Position numbers and translations under genes: made by a program. Below the pieces are notes generated by a model. It saw nothing but the letters and a program-made list of their open reading frames with translations, made no database searches and had not been told where the DNA came from. From Bacteroidales bacterium (GTDB lineage: Bacteria; Bacteroidota; Bacteroidia; Bacteroidales; WCHB1-69), in the NCBI GenBank assembly GCA_017454945.1, contig JAFTCA010000010.1:254427-318426 (forward strand): a DNA stretch of 64,000 bases. Direction: 5' to 3'. This document shows positions 45,003 through 55,346 of the stretch, piece after piece; positions within the stretch are counted from its first letter, which is position 1, and every line of letters starts with the position of its first letter.

Positions 45003-46051
45003 AAAAAAGTTGAACATGCTCCGTTTTATCGTCAAAAGAATACTTTACGGCTTCCTGCTGATGCTGGGTGTTATCACACTGGTGTTCTTTTTGTTTACGG
45101 TGCTGCCTTCCGATCCGGCGCGCATGCTGATGGGGCAGCGGAGCGACATACAGACCGAGGAGGCTATCCGCAAGGAGATGGGGCTCGACCTGCCTGTGGG
45201 TGTGCAATATCTGGCCTATCTCAACGACTTGTCGCCCATCTCGTGGCATCGCACCGACGACGAGGATTCGTTTTGGTTTTTGGACAACAAGGACTATCAC
45301 TATGTGAAAATTTGTTCTTTTGCCCGCTCGGCCATTGTTTTGAAGGCTCCCTTCCTGCGGCGGTCGTATCAGACCAAGCGGCCCGTGATGGAAATACTGA
45401 CTGAGGCTTTTCCAAAGACTGCGCTGCTGGCGGTGGTTTCCATCATCTTCGCCATCCTGGTGGGCATCTTCATCGGGGTGCTGTGCGCCATTTTTAAGGA
45501 CACGTGGTTCGACAAGGTGTCGCTTTTCTTTTCGGTGCTGGGCATGTCGCTGCCGTCGTTCTTTGCGGCCATTCTGTTCGCCTGGGTGTTTGCCTTCCTG
45601 CTGGCCGACGTGACGGGGCTCAGCATGTTCGGAAGCCTCTATACTGTTGATAATTACGGTTCAGGACAATATCTTGATTTGAAGAATCTCATTCTGCCGG
45701 CTATCACCTTAGGCATCCGCCCGTTGGCGGTGGTGGTCGAGCTGACCAAGAACTCGGTGCTCAATGTGCTGTCGCAGGACTACATACGCACCGCCAAGGC
45801 CAAGGGCCTGCCCTACCGCACCATCATTGTTCGTCATACGCTGAAAAATGCGCTTAACCCCGTGGTGACCGCCATTTCGGGCTGGCTGGCGTCGCTGTTC
45901 GCTGGCGCCGTCTTTGTGGAGTATATCTTCGACTGGAAAGGGATGGGCGTGGTCATTGTGGACGCCCTCGACAAGTACGACTTCCCCGTGGTGATGGGGT
46001 CGCTGCTCTACGTGTCGGTTATCCTCGTGATTATCAATATTATGGTCGATA

Positions 46052-47998
<1,947 letters not shown>

Positions 47999-48021
47999 GG
48001 TGCGGGTAGAGAATAGGGTTG

Positions 48022-48052
48022 CAAAGATAGGAAAACAATGTGTAATGTACAA
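48022..48052 (-). promoter_or_regulatory. Promoter of recQ, -33 TTG inside a heptamer repeat
   Basis: On the minus strand: TTG (48052-48050), a 20-base spacer and TATCTTTG (48029-48022), 23 bases before the recQ ATG. The TTG lies in a heptamer unit, as at gldA. Confidence 0.7.
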
Positions 48053-48076
48053 TGAATAATGTACGATTGATAATTG
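48035..48076. repeat. Degenerate heptamer tandem repeat (ACAATGT type)
   Basis: Six 7-base units such as ACAATGT and GTAATGT in the spacer between recQ and the lipoprotein genes. Similar to the tract upstream of gldA. Confidence 0.75.
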
Positions 48077-48160
48077 TTGGAATGCGCCGCGTGGTTCCGT
48101 TTTTTTGTATAAAAATGTAAAAAAAACGTTTAAATCCTCATTTTTTATATAAAATAAAAC

Positions 48161-48168
48161 TATATTTG
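48161..48168 (+). promoter_or_regulatory. -7 element of the 48214 lipoprotein gene
   Basis: TATATTTG followed by CA, 45 bases before the ATG, in AT-rich sequence. Confidence 0.5.
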
Positions 48169-48213
48169 CAACTGTGTTTTTTTCAATGAGTTATATCAAT
48201 TCAATTAGTAACC

Positions 48214-48816
48214 ATGAAAAGTAAATTGTTAAAAATAATATTGCTTGCAACCTTGTTGTTGCTCGTTTGGGGATGCAAAGATCCTATTGAGAATCCGACA
48301 GAACCCAAAAACCCTTGCAAATGTAAACAACATGATTTCGGCGACACCATCCCATCGTATTCAGAAACAGACTATAATTCTTGTATGACTATTTTAAAAA
48401 AATATACATACAACGTTGGGTGTGATGTGCCTCGTTATCCATTTTTGGATGAGTTAGGTACGGAAATTAAAGTTTGTGGATGGGTTACTGAATTAGGAAA
48501 CTTAGGAGATATGGGAAATAATGGTTTCTTTTTGGCAGATGATACGGTATTTAACTATCCAGAAAATCCACACTTGGATCGTCCTTATTTATATTTTGAC
48601 CATCTCAGTGTAGGCTTCTCGTGGCAAGATTTGACAACTCTTGAAGTTCATGATGGATCAAAAATACAAGAGCATTTTTATACGAAATATGATCCTGAAA
48701 AAAGGTGTTATATTAAAGGTAAACTTAATATGAATCTCTCCCCAACATACATGACCTGCAATTTTATGTTTCCGCTAATTTGCATTACCGACACAACCGA
48801 TTATTATTTTGAATAG
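48214..48816 (+). CDS. Lipoprotein of unknown function, paralogue pair (first)
   Basis: A 200-residue lipoprotein with lipobox LVWGC (Cys21). The mature part has a Cys-rich start (NPCKCKQHDFG), IPSYSETDYNSC, then GTEIKVCGWVTELGN, FFLADDT and the C-terminal KRCYIKGKLNMNL, TCNFMFPLICIT. The order of these blocks matches the next gene, so they are paralogues, perhaps with an OB-like or small beta-barrel fold. I do not recognise the family. Base composition is more AT-rich than the flanking core genes, which suggests an accessory pair. Confidence 0.75.
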   Translation: MKSKLLKIILLATLLLLVWGCKDPIENPTEPKNPCKCKQHDFGDTIPSYSETDYNSCMTILKKYTYNVGCDVPRYPFLDELGTEIKVCGWVTELGNLGDMGNNGFFLADDTVFNYPENPHLDRPYLYFDHLSVGFSWQDLTTLEVHDGSKIQEHFYTKYDPEKRCYIKGKLNMNLSPTYMTCNFMFPLICITDTTDYYFE

Positions 48817-48818
48817 CT

Positions 48819-49361
48819 ATGAAAAAAATATTGTTTCTGTCCGTTCTTGCTATGGCTCTTGTGGGGTGTAACAAGGAATACTATGGCAAATGCGAGCAAG
48901 TATATGATCACCATACGTTGCCAACATTAAGTAAGAATGATTATAACGATTGCGATAAAGTTGCTATAAATCATGTGTATATGGCTCGCTGGGGAGACAG
49001 GCGTTATCTTAATCGTCATCCTAATCCATACGAATCTAAAGAGGGAGAAATCATAAAGATAAAGGGATATATTTTGCATTCCTTCAACCGTAATCGTATG
49101 ATACGTTATGATGGAGACAAATGGCAGTGCTATATGGTAAATGATTCTTTGATTGCTATGGATACGACAGATCGAAGCGGAAATTTATCATTGGAGGGAA
49201 CTGACAAATCCCTGTTGGACGGTGTGGACTTTACAAGAAAGTGTTATGTAACTGCCACCATAACTTTTCACACAATGTTCCCAATGCTTATTTCTCCAGC
49301 CGATCCTCGATCCTGTTTTGCTATTACACCTGTTTACAAAGTAATAGAAATTAAAAATTAA
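48819..49361 (+). CDS. Lipoprotein of unknown function, paralogue pair (second)
   Basis: A 180-residue lipoprotein (lipobox ALVGC, Cys17 of MKKILFLSVLAMALVGC). It shares block order with the preceding gene: LPTLSKNDYNDCDKVAINHVY against the first gene's IPSYSETDYNSC, GEIIKIKGYIL against GTEIKVCGWV, YMVNDS against FLADDT, and RKCYVTATITFHTMFP near the end. It starts 2 bases after the stop of the first. Function unknown. The third short open frame follows immediately. Confidence 0.75.
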   Translation: MKKILFLSVLAMALVGCNKEYYGKCEQVYDHHTLPTLSKNDYNDCDKVAINHVYMARWGDRRYLNRHPNPYESKEGEIIKIKGYILHSFNRNRMIRYDGDKWQCYMVNDSLIAMDTTDRSGNLSLEGTDKSLLDGVDFTRKCYVTATITFHTMFPMLISPADPRSCFAITPVYKVIEIKN

Positions 49362-49365
49362 TGCC

Positions 49366-49449
49366 ATGAAAAAAAGTATGATATTATTGGTGATTATTTC
49401 ATATATTTTGATGAAATTTCTTTGGCAACTATATACCTGTTGGCACTGA
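49366..49449 (+). pseudogene. Possible remnant of a third lipoprotein gene (27 codons)
   Basis: A short frame starting ATG at 49366 (MKKSMILLVIISYILMKF) looks like a lipoprotein or membrane signal start and follows the second paralogue by 4 bases, in the same spacing as that pair. It stops after 27 codons, and the downstream sequence turns into palindromic repeats. It may be a truncated third family member or a small membrane peptide; evidence is weak. Confidence 0.35.
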
Positions 49450-49456
49450 ATCCCTT

Positions 49457-49633
49457 CCGCGGCGAACAATTTTAGTGTTCCTTTGAACATTCATAACGCG
49501 CCGCGGTGAGTATCACGATGTTTCTCGCTACCCCAGATTACGCTACGCTCATCTGGGGTTAATAGTATATTGTCCCTTCGGGACACGCTAAAACCGTGCA
49601 ACTTATTCAATGACTGATGTCTCGAAGAGACAT
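49457..49633. repeat. Cluster of four palindromic repeats
   Basis: Four inverted repeats in a row: CCGCGGCG/CGCCGCGG (49457-49506), ACCCCAGAT/ATCTGGGGT (49530-49559), TGTCCC/GGGACA (49571-49585) and ATGTCTC/GAGACAT (49617-49633). Such palindromes are dispersed in Bacteroidota intergenic DNA. No gene is seen in this 507-base spacer to ribE. Confidence 0.7.
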
Positions 49634-49644
49634 AATCCTATTAG

Positions 49645-49752
49645 GAGGGTGACTAAAAAGGAAAATAAAGTCCCTGAGATTTCAATATTCGCGAAGTCGC
49701 TTCATTAGGGGTACGAAAAAAAAACGACGTCAAGGACTTTTTAGTCACCCTC
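49645..49752. mobile_element. MITE-like element with perfect 16-bp terminal inverted repeats
   Basis: A 108-bp segment bounded by GAGGGTGACTAAAAAG (49645-49660) and its exact reverse complement (49737-49752), with AAAGTCC and GGACTTT just inside. There is no coding capacity. No target-site duplication is evident in the flanks (ATTAG on one side, TACAA on the other). Confidence 0.65.
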
Positions 49753-49765
49753 TACAAACTCTTCA

Positions 49766-49788
49766 GTGGCTTCGACATGCTCAGCCAC
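49766..49788. repeat. Dispersed palindrome with TTCGACATGCTC loop
   Basis: GTGGCT and AGCCAC close a loop containing TCGACATGCTC, the same type of element as at 13390-13414 with changed stem. Confidence 0.6.
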
Positions 49789-49795
49789 CGATGCT

Positions 49796-49830
49796 GAATT
49801 CTGATTCCTGAATTTTGATTTTTGAACTTT
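49796..49830. repeat. Degenerate heptamer tandem repeat (GAATTCT type)
   Basis: Five 7-base units (GAATTCT, GATTCCT and so on), matching the tract before uxaC at 11919-11950. Confidence 0.75.
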
Positions 49831-49858
49831 ATATATTAAGTATCTCAAAGAAAATCAT

Positions 49859-49866
49859 TATTTTTG
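49859..49866 (+). promoter_or_regulatory. -7 element of ribE, with a leader hairpin
   Basis: TATTTTTG, 90 bases before the ribE ATG. The leader holds an imperfect hairpin (CAATC at 49881-49885 with GATTG at 49905-49909 and a T/A-rich stem). It does not carry the conserved bases of an FMN riboswitch. Confidence 0.45.
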
Positions 49867-49956
49867 CACAAAACCTGATGCAATCTTTTTTTTCGAAAAA
49901 AAGGGATTGTCTTGGGTGTTTTTGATATTGTATAAAGTAAAGAAAAACAACAGATT

Positions 49957-50565
49957 ATGTTCACAGGCATCATCGAAAAGACAGGCAAAATTGTTAGCAT
50001 AGAAAAGGAGAATACCAATTATCATTTTACCATTGAGGCCGATTTTGCCGACGAGCTGAAGATTGACCAGAGCATGGCGCACGACGGCTGCTGCTTGACC
50101 GTGGTGCGAGTGGACCGCGCCAAAAAGCAATACGTGGTGACCGCCATGGACGAGACCATGCTGAAGACCAACCTCGGCAGCTGGAAGGTGGGCTACGAGG
50201 TCAATCTGGAGCGCAGCATGTCGATGAACGGTCGCTTTGACGGTCACATCGTGCAGGGCCATGTCGATCAGACCGCCGTCTGTGAGAAGGTGGTGGACGA
50301 CAACGGCAGCTGGCGCTTTTACTTTACCTACGATGCCGAAAAGAACAACTTTACCGTGCCCAAAGGCTCTATCTCGGTCAATGGCGTGAGCCTCACAGTG
50401 GTGGACTCGGAGCGCGGCCGCTTTTCGGTGGCTATCATTCCCTACACCTACAAAGTGACCAACTTCCACAATTTCAAGGAAGGCACGGTGGTCAACATCG
50501 AGTTTGACGTGTTTGGCAAGTATGTGCAGCGGCTGCTGGAACAATATTTGGAAGCACAAAAATAA
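49957..50565 (+). CDS. ribE: Riboflavin synthase, alpha subunit
   Basis: A 202-residue riboflavin synthase (lumazine dismutation, last step of riboflavin synthesis). MFTGIIEKTGKI is the signature N-terminus, and the two tandem lumazine-binding beta barrels are visible: VRVDRAKKQYVVTAMDETMLKTNLGSWKVGYEVNLERSMSMNGRFDGHIVQGHVDQ and the second half with KGSISVNGVSLTVVD. Length is normal. It is followed by porW after 51 bases with no promoter element seen. Confidence 0.95.
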   Translation: MFTGIIEKTGKIVSIEKENTNYHFTIEADFADELKIDQSMAHDGCCLTVVRVDRAKKQYVVTAMDETMLKTNLGSWKVGYEVNLERSMSMNGRFDGHIVQGHVDQTAVCEKVVDDNGSWRFYFTYDAEKNNFTVPKGSISVNGVSLTVVDSERGRFSVAIIPYTYKVTNFHNFKEGTVVNIEFDVFGKYVQRLLEQYLEAQK

Positions 50566-50616
50566 ATCGACTAAAAATTCGTTTCTTTACCTGTCCCAAA
50601 ATCTAACGACAACAAT

Positions 50617-53298
50617 TTGAAAAGATCACGATACATACTGTCCTCTCTTACGCTGATAAGCCTGCTGGCCATGGCATTGCTCCTTGGCAGCTGCTCGACG
50701 CGGAAGAACACCTTCCCCAACAGGGCGTATCATACCACCACTTCGCACTTCAATATCAACTTTAACGGCAAAGAGGCCCTGAAGAGGGGTGAGACCGAGT
50801 TGGAAGAGAAGGTGAAGGACAACTACACGATGCAGCTTCCTATATTTCCTCATCCAACCAAGGAGGAGGCTTTGGCGTCGGCCAGCTCGTTCGACAAAGC
50901 TATCGAGAAGGCTTCGAAATCAATCTACAAGCACTCGATGCTTATCAAGGGGAAAGAGTATGTGAAAACCATCGACGACGCCTACCTGATGATGGGCAAG
51001 GCCTATTTTTACAAGCAGGACTATGTGCAGGCTTCGCGCGTGTTTGCCTACATCACCAACACGCACAAGGGCCACAGCTGCTGGGAGGAGGCGATGGTGT
51101 GGGCTGCTCGCTCGGCGATGGAGCAAAAGTACTACTCGCGCGCTGAGGACATGCTGATCAATGCCGAGCCTGTGGTAAAGGCGAAGAAGTCGAAAAAGCT
51201 GAACGCCCTGTTTGCCGCCACGGCTGCCCAGTACCAGCTTACGGCTCCCAATGGTGACACGCAGACCGCCATCGACCATATCAATGACGTGCTTCTCAAC
51301 AAGGCCAGTCGCCAGTTTAAGACACGTATGTATTTCATCTTAGGGCAGATATACGAGTCGTTGGAGCAGATTCCCGAGGCGCAGAGCAATTTTATGAAGG
51401 TCATCAAGCGCACCCCTGCCTACGACATGGAGTTTAGCGCCCGTATGCACCTGGCCACCAACTACGATGGCTCGCTGTCGTCGCGGGTGGTGATTATGAG
51501 AGAGTTGAAGAAGATGCTGGAAGAGGAGAAGAACGAACCCTACCGCGACCAGATTTACTATGCCATGTCGGAGATTGCCCGCATTGACGGCAACGAGAAG
51601 GAGCAGATAAAGAACCTGGCCAAGTCGGTGGCCGCCTTCGACGACAACCACTTCCAGCGCACACAGTCGTCGCTGAAGCTGGCCGACATCTACTTCGACA
51701 ACGATCAATATGTAGAGTCGCAGAACTATTACGACACGGCGATGCTCTCCATGCCGAAAGACTATCCCAATTACGAAGCCATCTCCAACAAGGCGAAGAT
51801 ATTGCGCGACCTGGTGATGAACCTGGAAGTGATACACACGCAGGACAGCTTGCAGCGCATTGCCAAGATGACGCCACAACAGCGCACCAACTGGGTTAAC
51901 AAGCAGATAGCCAACTACAAGGCCGAAAAGCAGCGCAAGGAAAAGGAGGAGGCCGACAAGGAGTTGGCATTGCAGCAGGCATTGGGTATGAGCAACATTT
52001 ACACCAACACCAAATCGAACAGTGGCGGTTGGTACTTCTACAACTCATCGCTGGTAGCGGCAGGCCGCACCGAGTTCTTGCGCCGGTGGGGTTCTCGTAA
52101 GCTGGAGGACAACTGGCGAATCAGCAACAAGCAGCAGATTTCGTTCGAGGATATGGAAGCCATGAACGACCCGTCGCTGGCCAAGAAGGACACAGTAGAG
52201 CTGGATGAGGACGGCAATCCCATCAAGAAGCGCGAGGAAGACCCCAGCAAGCCCGAGTATTACACGCAGGACTTGCCTCTGACGCCCGGTGCTATCGACA
52301 CGTCGAACATGATGATTGCCGACGCTATGTACAATGCCGGCTTGATCTATATCGACCAGTTGAATGACATGCCGCGCGGCAACGACATGTTGGAGAAGCT
52401 GTTGGCCCGCTTCCCAAATCACGAGCTGGCGCTGCCCGCCCGTTACATGCTCTTTTTGAACTATAGGAACGCCAACGATCCTAAAGCCACGGCTCACAAG
52501 GATTTCATTCTCACCAAGCATACCGACACCGACTACGCACGCCTGATTCTGGAGCCGGACTATTACGAGAAGCTGGCCCGCAAGAACAAGCATTTTGAAG
52601 AGCGTTACGAGGAGGTTTACGAGTTGTATTGCAACAAGCAGTGGCGGCAAGTGGTAGGCTTTGCCGATGAGATTATCCCGCAGTGCAGCGACAAGGCATT
52701 GCAGTCGAAGTACGCCTACTTGCGAGCCGTTGCCATGGGCCAGGTGAGCGGTGAGGAGAAGGGCGTGGAGGCCATGACAGCCGTCGCCAGAGACTATGCC
52801 GGCACCGACGTGGCCAACTTGGCCAAGATTTACCTGTCGAACTTCAAGACAAACAAGCCGGCCACTGCGGCCGCCGACGGCAGTGTGGTGGGTGCAGAAG
52901 GTCAGGCTATTAAGGAACAGCCTTTTGTTTATTTGCCTGACGAACAGCATTTTATTGTTATGATTGTCAATGTCCACGAGGCATCGATGATGGATGTTAA
53001 GAAGAACATTGCCGAGTATAACAAAGAATTTTATAACTTGCAGAAATTTAATATCAAGAGTTTCTATATCAACCAAAATGAGCAAATGGTCACCATTTCG
53101 AAGTTTAAGAACAAAGAGGCGGCCATGCTTTATTACTCAGGTGTCACCAAAAACGAAAAATTCCTCACATTGGTGGCCAATCTGAGTGTGAAAGTGTATG
53201 CCCTTTCGGCGACCAATTACACCACCTATTACAATATGGTTGACAAGCGCCATTTGTATGACGAATTTTTCAAGGAAAATTACATAAAAAAGAAATAA
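50617..53298 (+). CDS. porW: PorW/SprE-like TPR lipoprotein, T9SS component
   Basis: An 893-residue lipoprotein (lipobox LLGSC, Cys26) followed by CSTRKNTFPNRAYHTTTSHFNINFNGKEALKRG, the diagnostic start of PorW/SprE, which links the T9SS motor ring to the outer-membrane translocon. TPR-like helices occupy residues 60-450; there is a Lys/Glu-rich linker near residue 430 and a C-terminal region with QPFVYLPDEQHFIVMIVNVHEASMMDVKKNIAEYN. The only start that leaves the signal intact is TTG at 50617; the next Met is inside the signal peptide. It lies after ribE and 33 bases before the bactofilin gene. Confidence 0.88.
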   Translation: MKRSRYILSSLTLISLLAMALLLGSCSTRKNTFPNRAYHTTTSHFNINFNGKEALKRGETELEEKVKDNYTMQLPIFPHPTKEEALASASSFDKAIEKASKSIYKHSMLIKGKEYVKTIDDAYLMMGKAYFYKQDYVQASRVFAYITNTHKGHSCWEEAMVWAARSAMEQKYYSRAEDMLINAEPVVKAKKSKKLNALFAATAAQYQLTAPNGDTQTAIDHINDVLLNKASRQFKTRMYFILGQIYESLEQIPEAQSNFMKVIKRTPAYDMEFSARMHLATNYDGSLSSRVVIMRELKKMLEEEKNEPYRDQIYYAMSEIARIDGNEKEQIKNLAKSVAAFDDNHFQRTQSSLKLADIYFDNDQYVESQNYYDTAMLSMPKDYPNYEAISNKAKILRDLVMNLEVIHTQDSLQRIAKMTPQQRTNWVNKQIANYKAEKQRKEKEEADKELALQQALGMSNIYTNTKSNSGGWYFYNSSLVAAGRTEFLRRWGSRKLEDNWRISNKQQISFEDMEAMNDPSLAKKDTVELDEDGNPIKKREEDPSKPEYYTQDLPLTPGAIDTSNMMIADAMYNAGLIYIDQLNDMPRGNDMLEKLLARFPNHELALPARYMLFLNYRNANDPKATAHKDFILTKHTDTDYARLILEPDYYEKLARKNKHFEERYEEVYELYCNKQWRQVVGFADEIIPQCSDKALQSKYAYLRAVAMGQVSGEEKGVEAMTAVARDYAGTDVANLAKIYLSNFKTNKPATAAADGSVVGAEGQAIKEQPFVYLPDEQHFIVMIVNVHEASMMDVKKNIAEYNKEFYNLQKFNIKSFYINQNEQMVTISKFKNKEAAMLYYSGVTKNEKFLTLVANLSVKVYALSATNYTTYYNMVDKRHLYDEFFKENYIKKK

Positions 53299-53331
53299 AC
53301 ACATTAATAATCATTAAATTATAAATAGAAG

Positions 53332-53709
53332 ATGTACGAACAAGACGAATTATCAGGTATTAATATCATTGCTGCCGGCACCACTTTAACGGGCGACATC
53401 ATCACTACGGGCGACTGCCGTGTTGACGGTATTGTGAAGGGCAACATCAAGTCGAAGGCCAAAGTTTTTGTAGGTCAAACAGGTCATATTGAGGGAGATA
53501 TCCTCTGCCAGAGCATTGAAATCGAAGGCAAGGTGAAAGCCGCCATCAATGTGGGCGAGTTGCTGTCGCTGAAGTCCACGGCCGTGCTGGTGGGCAACAT
53601 TGTCACGGGCAAGATTGCCATTGAGCCGGGTGCTAACTTTGTGGGCAACTGCCAGATGCACAATTCCAACGTTGACATTCAGCCCGACGAACCTGATTCG
53701 GTAGAATAA
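53332..53709 (+). CDS. Bactofilin family polymer-forming protein
   Basis: A 125-residue bactofilin. The core of repeated short beta strands (GINIIAAGTTLTGDI, CRVDGIVKGNIKSKAKVFVGQTGHIEGDI, ...AVLVGNIVTGKIAIEPGANFVGNC) forms a right-handed beta helix that self-assembles into filaments. The C-terminus is acidic. Bactofilins scaffold cell-wall enzymes and shape; this one lies between porW and atpZ, a conserved Bacteroidota order. Confidence 0.92.
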   Translation: MYEQDELSGINIIAAGTTLTGDIITTGDCRVDGIVKGNIKSKAKVFVGQTGHIEGDILCQSIEIEGKVKAAINVGELLSLKSTAVLVGNIVTGKIAIEPGANFVGNCQMHNSNVDIQPDEPDSVE

Positions 53710-53711
53710 TT

Positions 53712-53939
53712 ATGGGCGAAGAAAAGCGCAGCCATCGTCAGTTGAAAAACTATGCCCGCTATTCGGGAATGGCTTTTCAGATGGGCATCATTATTGCCGC
53801 CGGTGCTTATGGAGGTGTCAAGTTGGACGAGAAGTGGAATACCAAGCCCTGGATGACGCTGGTGTGTGTTCTTTTGGCTATTGCTGTAGCGTTATATTCT
53901 GTTATAAAAGACTTTATTCCCCCGAAAAGCAACAAATAA
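53712..53939 (+). CDS. atpZ: AtpZ/AtpI-type ATP synthase assembly protein
   Basis: A 75-residue two-span membrane protein of the AtpZ/AtpI group: basic N-terminus (EEKRSHRQLKNYARYSGMAFQMG), first span IIIAAGAYGGVKLDEKW, second span MTLVCVLLAIAVALYSVI, basic tail. Such proteins precede the F-type ATP synthase genes and assist c-ring assembly or Mg uptake. It starts 2 bases after the bactofilin stop. The ATP synthase genes do not follow directly. Confidence 0.8.
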   Translation: MGEEKRSHRQLKNYARYSGMAFQMGIIIAAGAYGGVKLDEKWNTKPWMTLVCVLLAIAVALYSVIKDFIPPKSNK

Positions 53940-53945
53940 AAAGCC

Positions 53946-54329
53946 ATGCTGAAACTGTCGTTCAAAAAGTATTTCTTCCGTCTGCTCGTGTTCGTCATCA
54001 TCCTGACCAGCATCACAGTGGGTTTGCAGCAGTTGTGGCCGCAATACGCCGCTCCCGCGCTGCCTTTCATTCTGCTGTTTGTCTTTCTGGTCACCCTCTT
54101 CACGCATTATCTCATTTTGCGCGGCATCTACAACAAGGACCAGCGGCGCATGGTTTCCAACTATATGCTGGCAACCATCATCAAATTCATGTCGTACCTG
54201 ATTTTTATTTTGGTCTATCTGCTGTTGACAAAGCAGGATAAGATATTGTTTGCCATTACTTTCCTGATTGTCTATTTCTTGTTTGCCCTGTTCGAAATCT
54301 TCGCCATCAAGCGCGAGGATGCCAAGTAA
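53946..54329 (+). CDS. Four-span membrane protein of the porW-atp neighbourhood
   Basis: A 127-residue integral membrane protein with four predicted spans (LLVFVIILTSITVGLQQL, APALPFILLFVFLVTLFTHYLIL, LATIIKFMSYLIFILVYLLL, ILFAITFLIVYFLFALFEIFAI). It occupies the place usually taken by a small Bacteroidota membrane protein between atpZ and atpB, but here atpB is absent. Function is not known; a role next to ATP synthase is suggested by position only. Its stop overlaps the next start (TAATG). Confidence 0.75.
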   Translation: MLKLSFKKYFFRLLVFVIILTSITVGLQQLWPQYAAPALPFILLFVFLVTLFTHYLILRGIYNKDQRRMVSNYMLATIIKFMSYLIFILVYLLLTKQDKILFAITFLIVYFLFALFEIFAIKREDAK

Positions 54330-55330
54330 TGAAGCGCGTTTGTGTTATTCCTGTGTTTATTCCTGAAAAGGCGTGCCCTTTCCGGTGTGTTTATTGTAAC
54401 CAATATCACATCACACAGCGCACATGTTCGGTTGAGCCAGAAGATGTCAAACAACAGATTGACAATTATTTGAGAACCATTCCGCCGTATGCGCATGTGC
54501 GCCTCGGCTTTTTTGGCGGCAGTTTTACGGGGATGCCTATGGGCGAGCAGAACCGCTATCTGGAGGTGGCGCAGCCCTATATTGAGAGCGGGCGCATACG
54601 CGAAATACAGCTCTCCACCCGTCCCGACTATATCAATGAGGAAATTTTGCAGAACCTGCAAGCCCACCATGTGACCACCATCGAGTTGGGCGCGCAATCG
54701 TTGGACGATGAGGTGCTCCGGCTGTCGGGGCGTGGCCATACGGCGGCCGAGGTGGAGCAGGCGTCGGCTCTCATTCGGTCGTATCAGTTCAAGTTGGGGT
54801 TGCAGATGATGTTGGGTCTGCCTGGTGACACGCGCGACAAGGCCTTGGCGACGGCTCGCCGCATTGTGGAGCTCGGCGCGCAGTGCACGCGCATCTATCC
54901 CACGCTGGTCATCAAGGACACGGAGCTGGAGACGATGTATCGTGAGGGCAACTACCAGCCGCTGACGATGGATGAGGCGGTAGCACAGGCGGCCGATGTG
55001 ATGGACATTTTTGAGCAGGCGGGCGTGCAGATCCTGCGTGTGGGCCTGCATCCGTCCGAAGGGCTGATTAGCAGGGAAACGCTGGTGGCGGGACCGTTCC
55101 ACGTGTCGTTCAAGGAGCTGGTTGAGACGGAGCGCTGGCGGCGCAGGCTGGTTGCCGCGTTGGGCGGCCGCAAGGGCGGCATCTTGCAGCTGACGGTGCA
55201 CCCCTCAGACGTGAACGCTGTGGTGGGCTATGGCGGCGCCAATAGGAAGTGGCTGGAAGAGAGGTTTCAGCAGGTGGTTATAAGGCAGGAGGCGGGAGTG
55301 GAGAGAGGAAAACTGAAAACTGAAAAGTGA
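54329..55330 (+). CDS. Radical SAM protein of the Elp3-like/YhcC-type group
   Basis: A 333-residue radical SAM protein. The 4Fe-4S motif is CPFRCVYC near residue 16, followed by HITQRTCSVEPEDV, LGFFGGSFTGMP, GAQSLDDEVLRLSGRGHTAAE and MLGLPGDTRDKALATARRIVELGAQCTRIYPTLVIKDTELE. A GNAT domain of true Elp3 is absent. The family is often near smc/rnc or tRNA-related genes; its substrate is not known. Start overlaps the previous stop (ATG at 54329), so the two are translationally coupled. The C-terminus GKLKTEK is encoded by heptamer repeats and may be an added tail. Confidence 0.85.
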   Translation: MKRVCVIPVFIPEKACPFRCVYCNQYHITQRTCSVEPEDVKQQIDNYLRTIPPYAHVRLGFFGGSFTGMPMGEQNRYLEVAQPYIESGRIREIQLSTRPDYINEEILQNLQAHHVTTIELGAQSLDDEVLRLSGRGHTAAEVEQASALIRSYQFKLGLQMMLGLPGDTRDKALATARRIVELGAQCTRIYPTLVIKDTELETMYREGNYQPLTMDEAVAQAADVMDIFEQAGVQILRVGLHPSEGLISRETLVAGPFHVSFKELVETERWRRRLVAALGGRKGGILQLTVHPSDVNAVVGYGGANRKWLEERFQQVVIRQEAGVERGKLKTEK

Positions 55331-55342
55331 AAACTGAAAACT
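55308..55342. repeat. Heptamer tandem repeat (GAAAACT type) spanning the radical SAM stop
   Basis: Five 7-base units, four GAAAACT and one GAAAAGT, supply the last codons and the TGA stop (55328-55330) of the radical SAM gene. Confidence 0.8.
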
Positions 55343-55346
55343 GCAG

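Noticed and set aside
49645..49752. Rho-independent terminator formed by the long inverted repeat
   Set aside because: The arms are 76 bases apart and no T-run follows, and the perfect ends look like element termini.
49867..49956. FMN riboswitch before ribE
   Set aside because: The leader has only a simple T/A-rich hairpin; the conserved RFN bases and multi-stem layout are missing.
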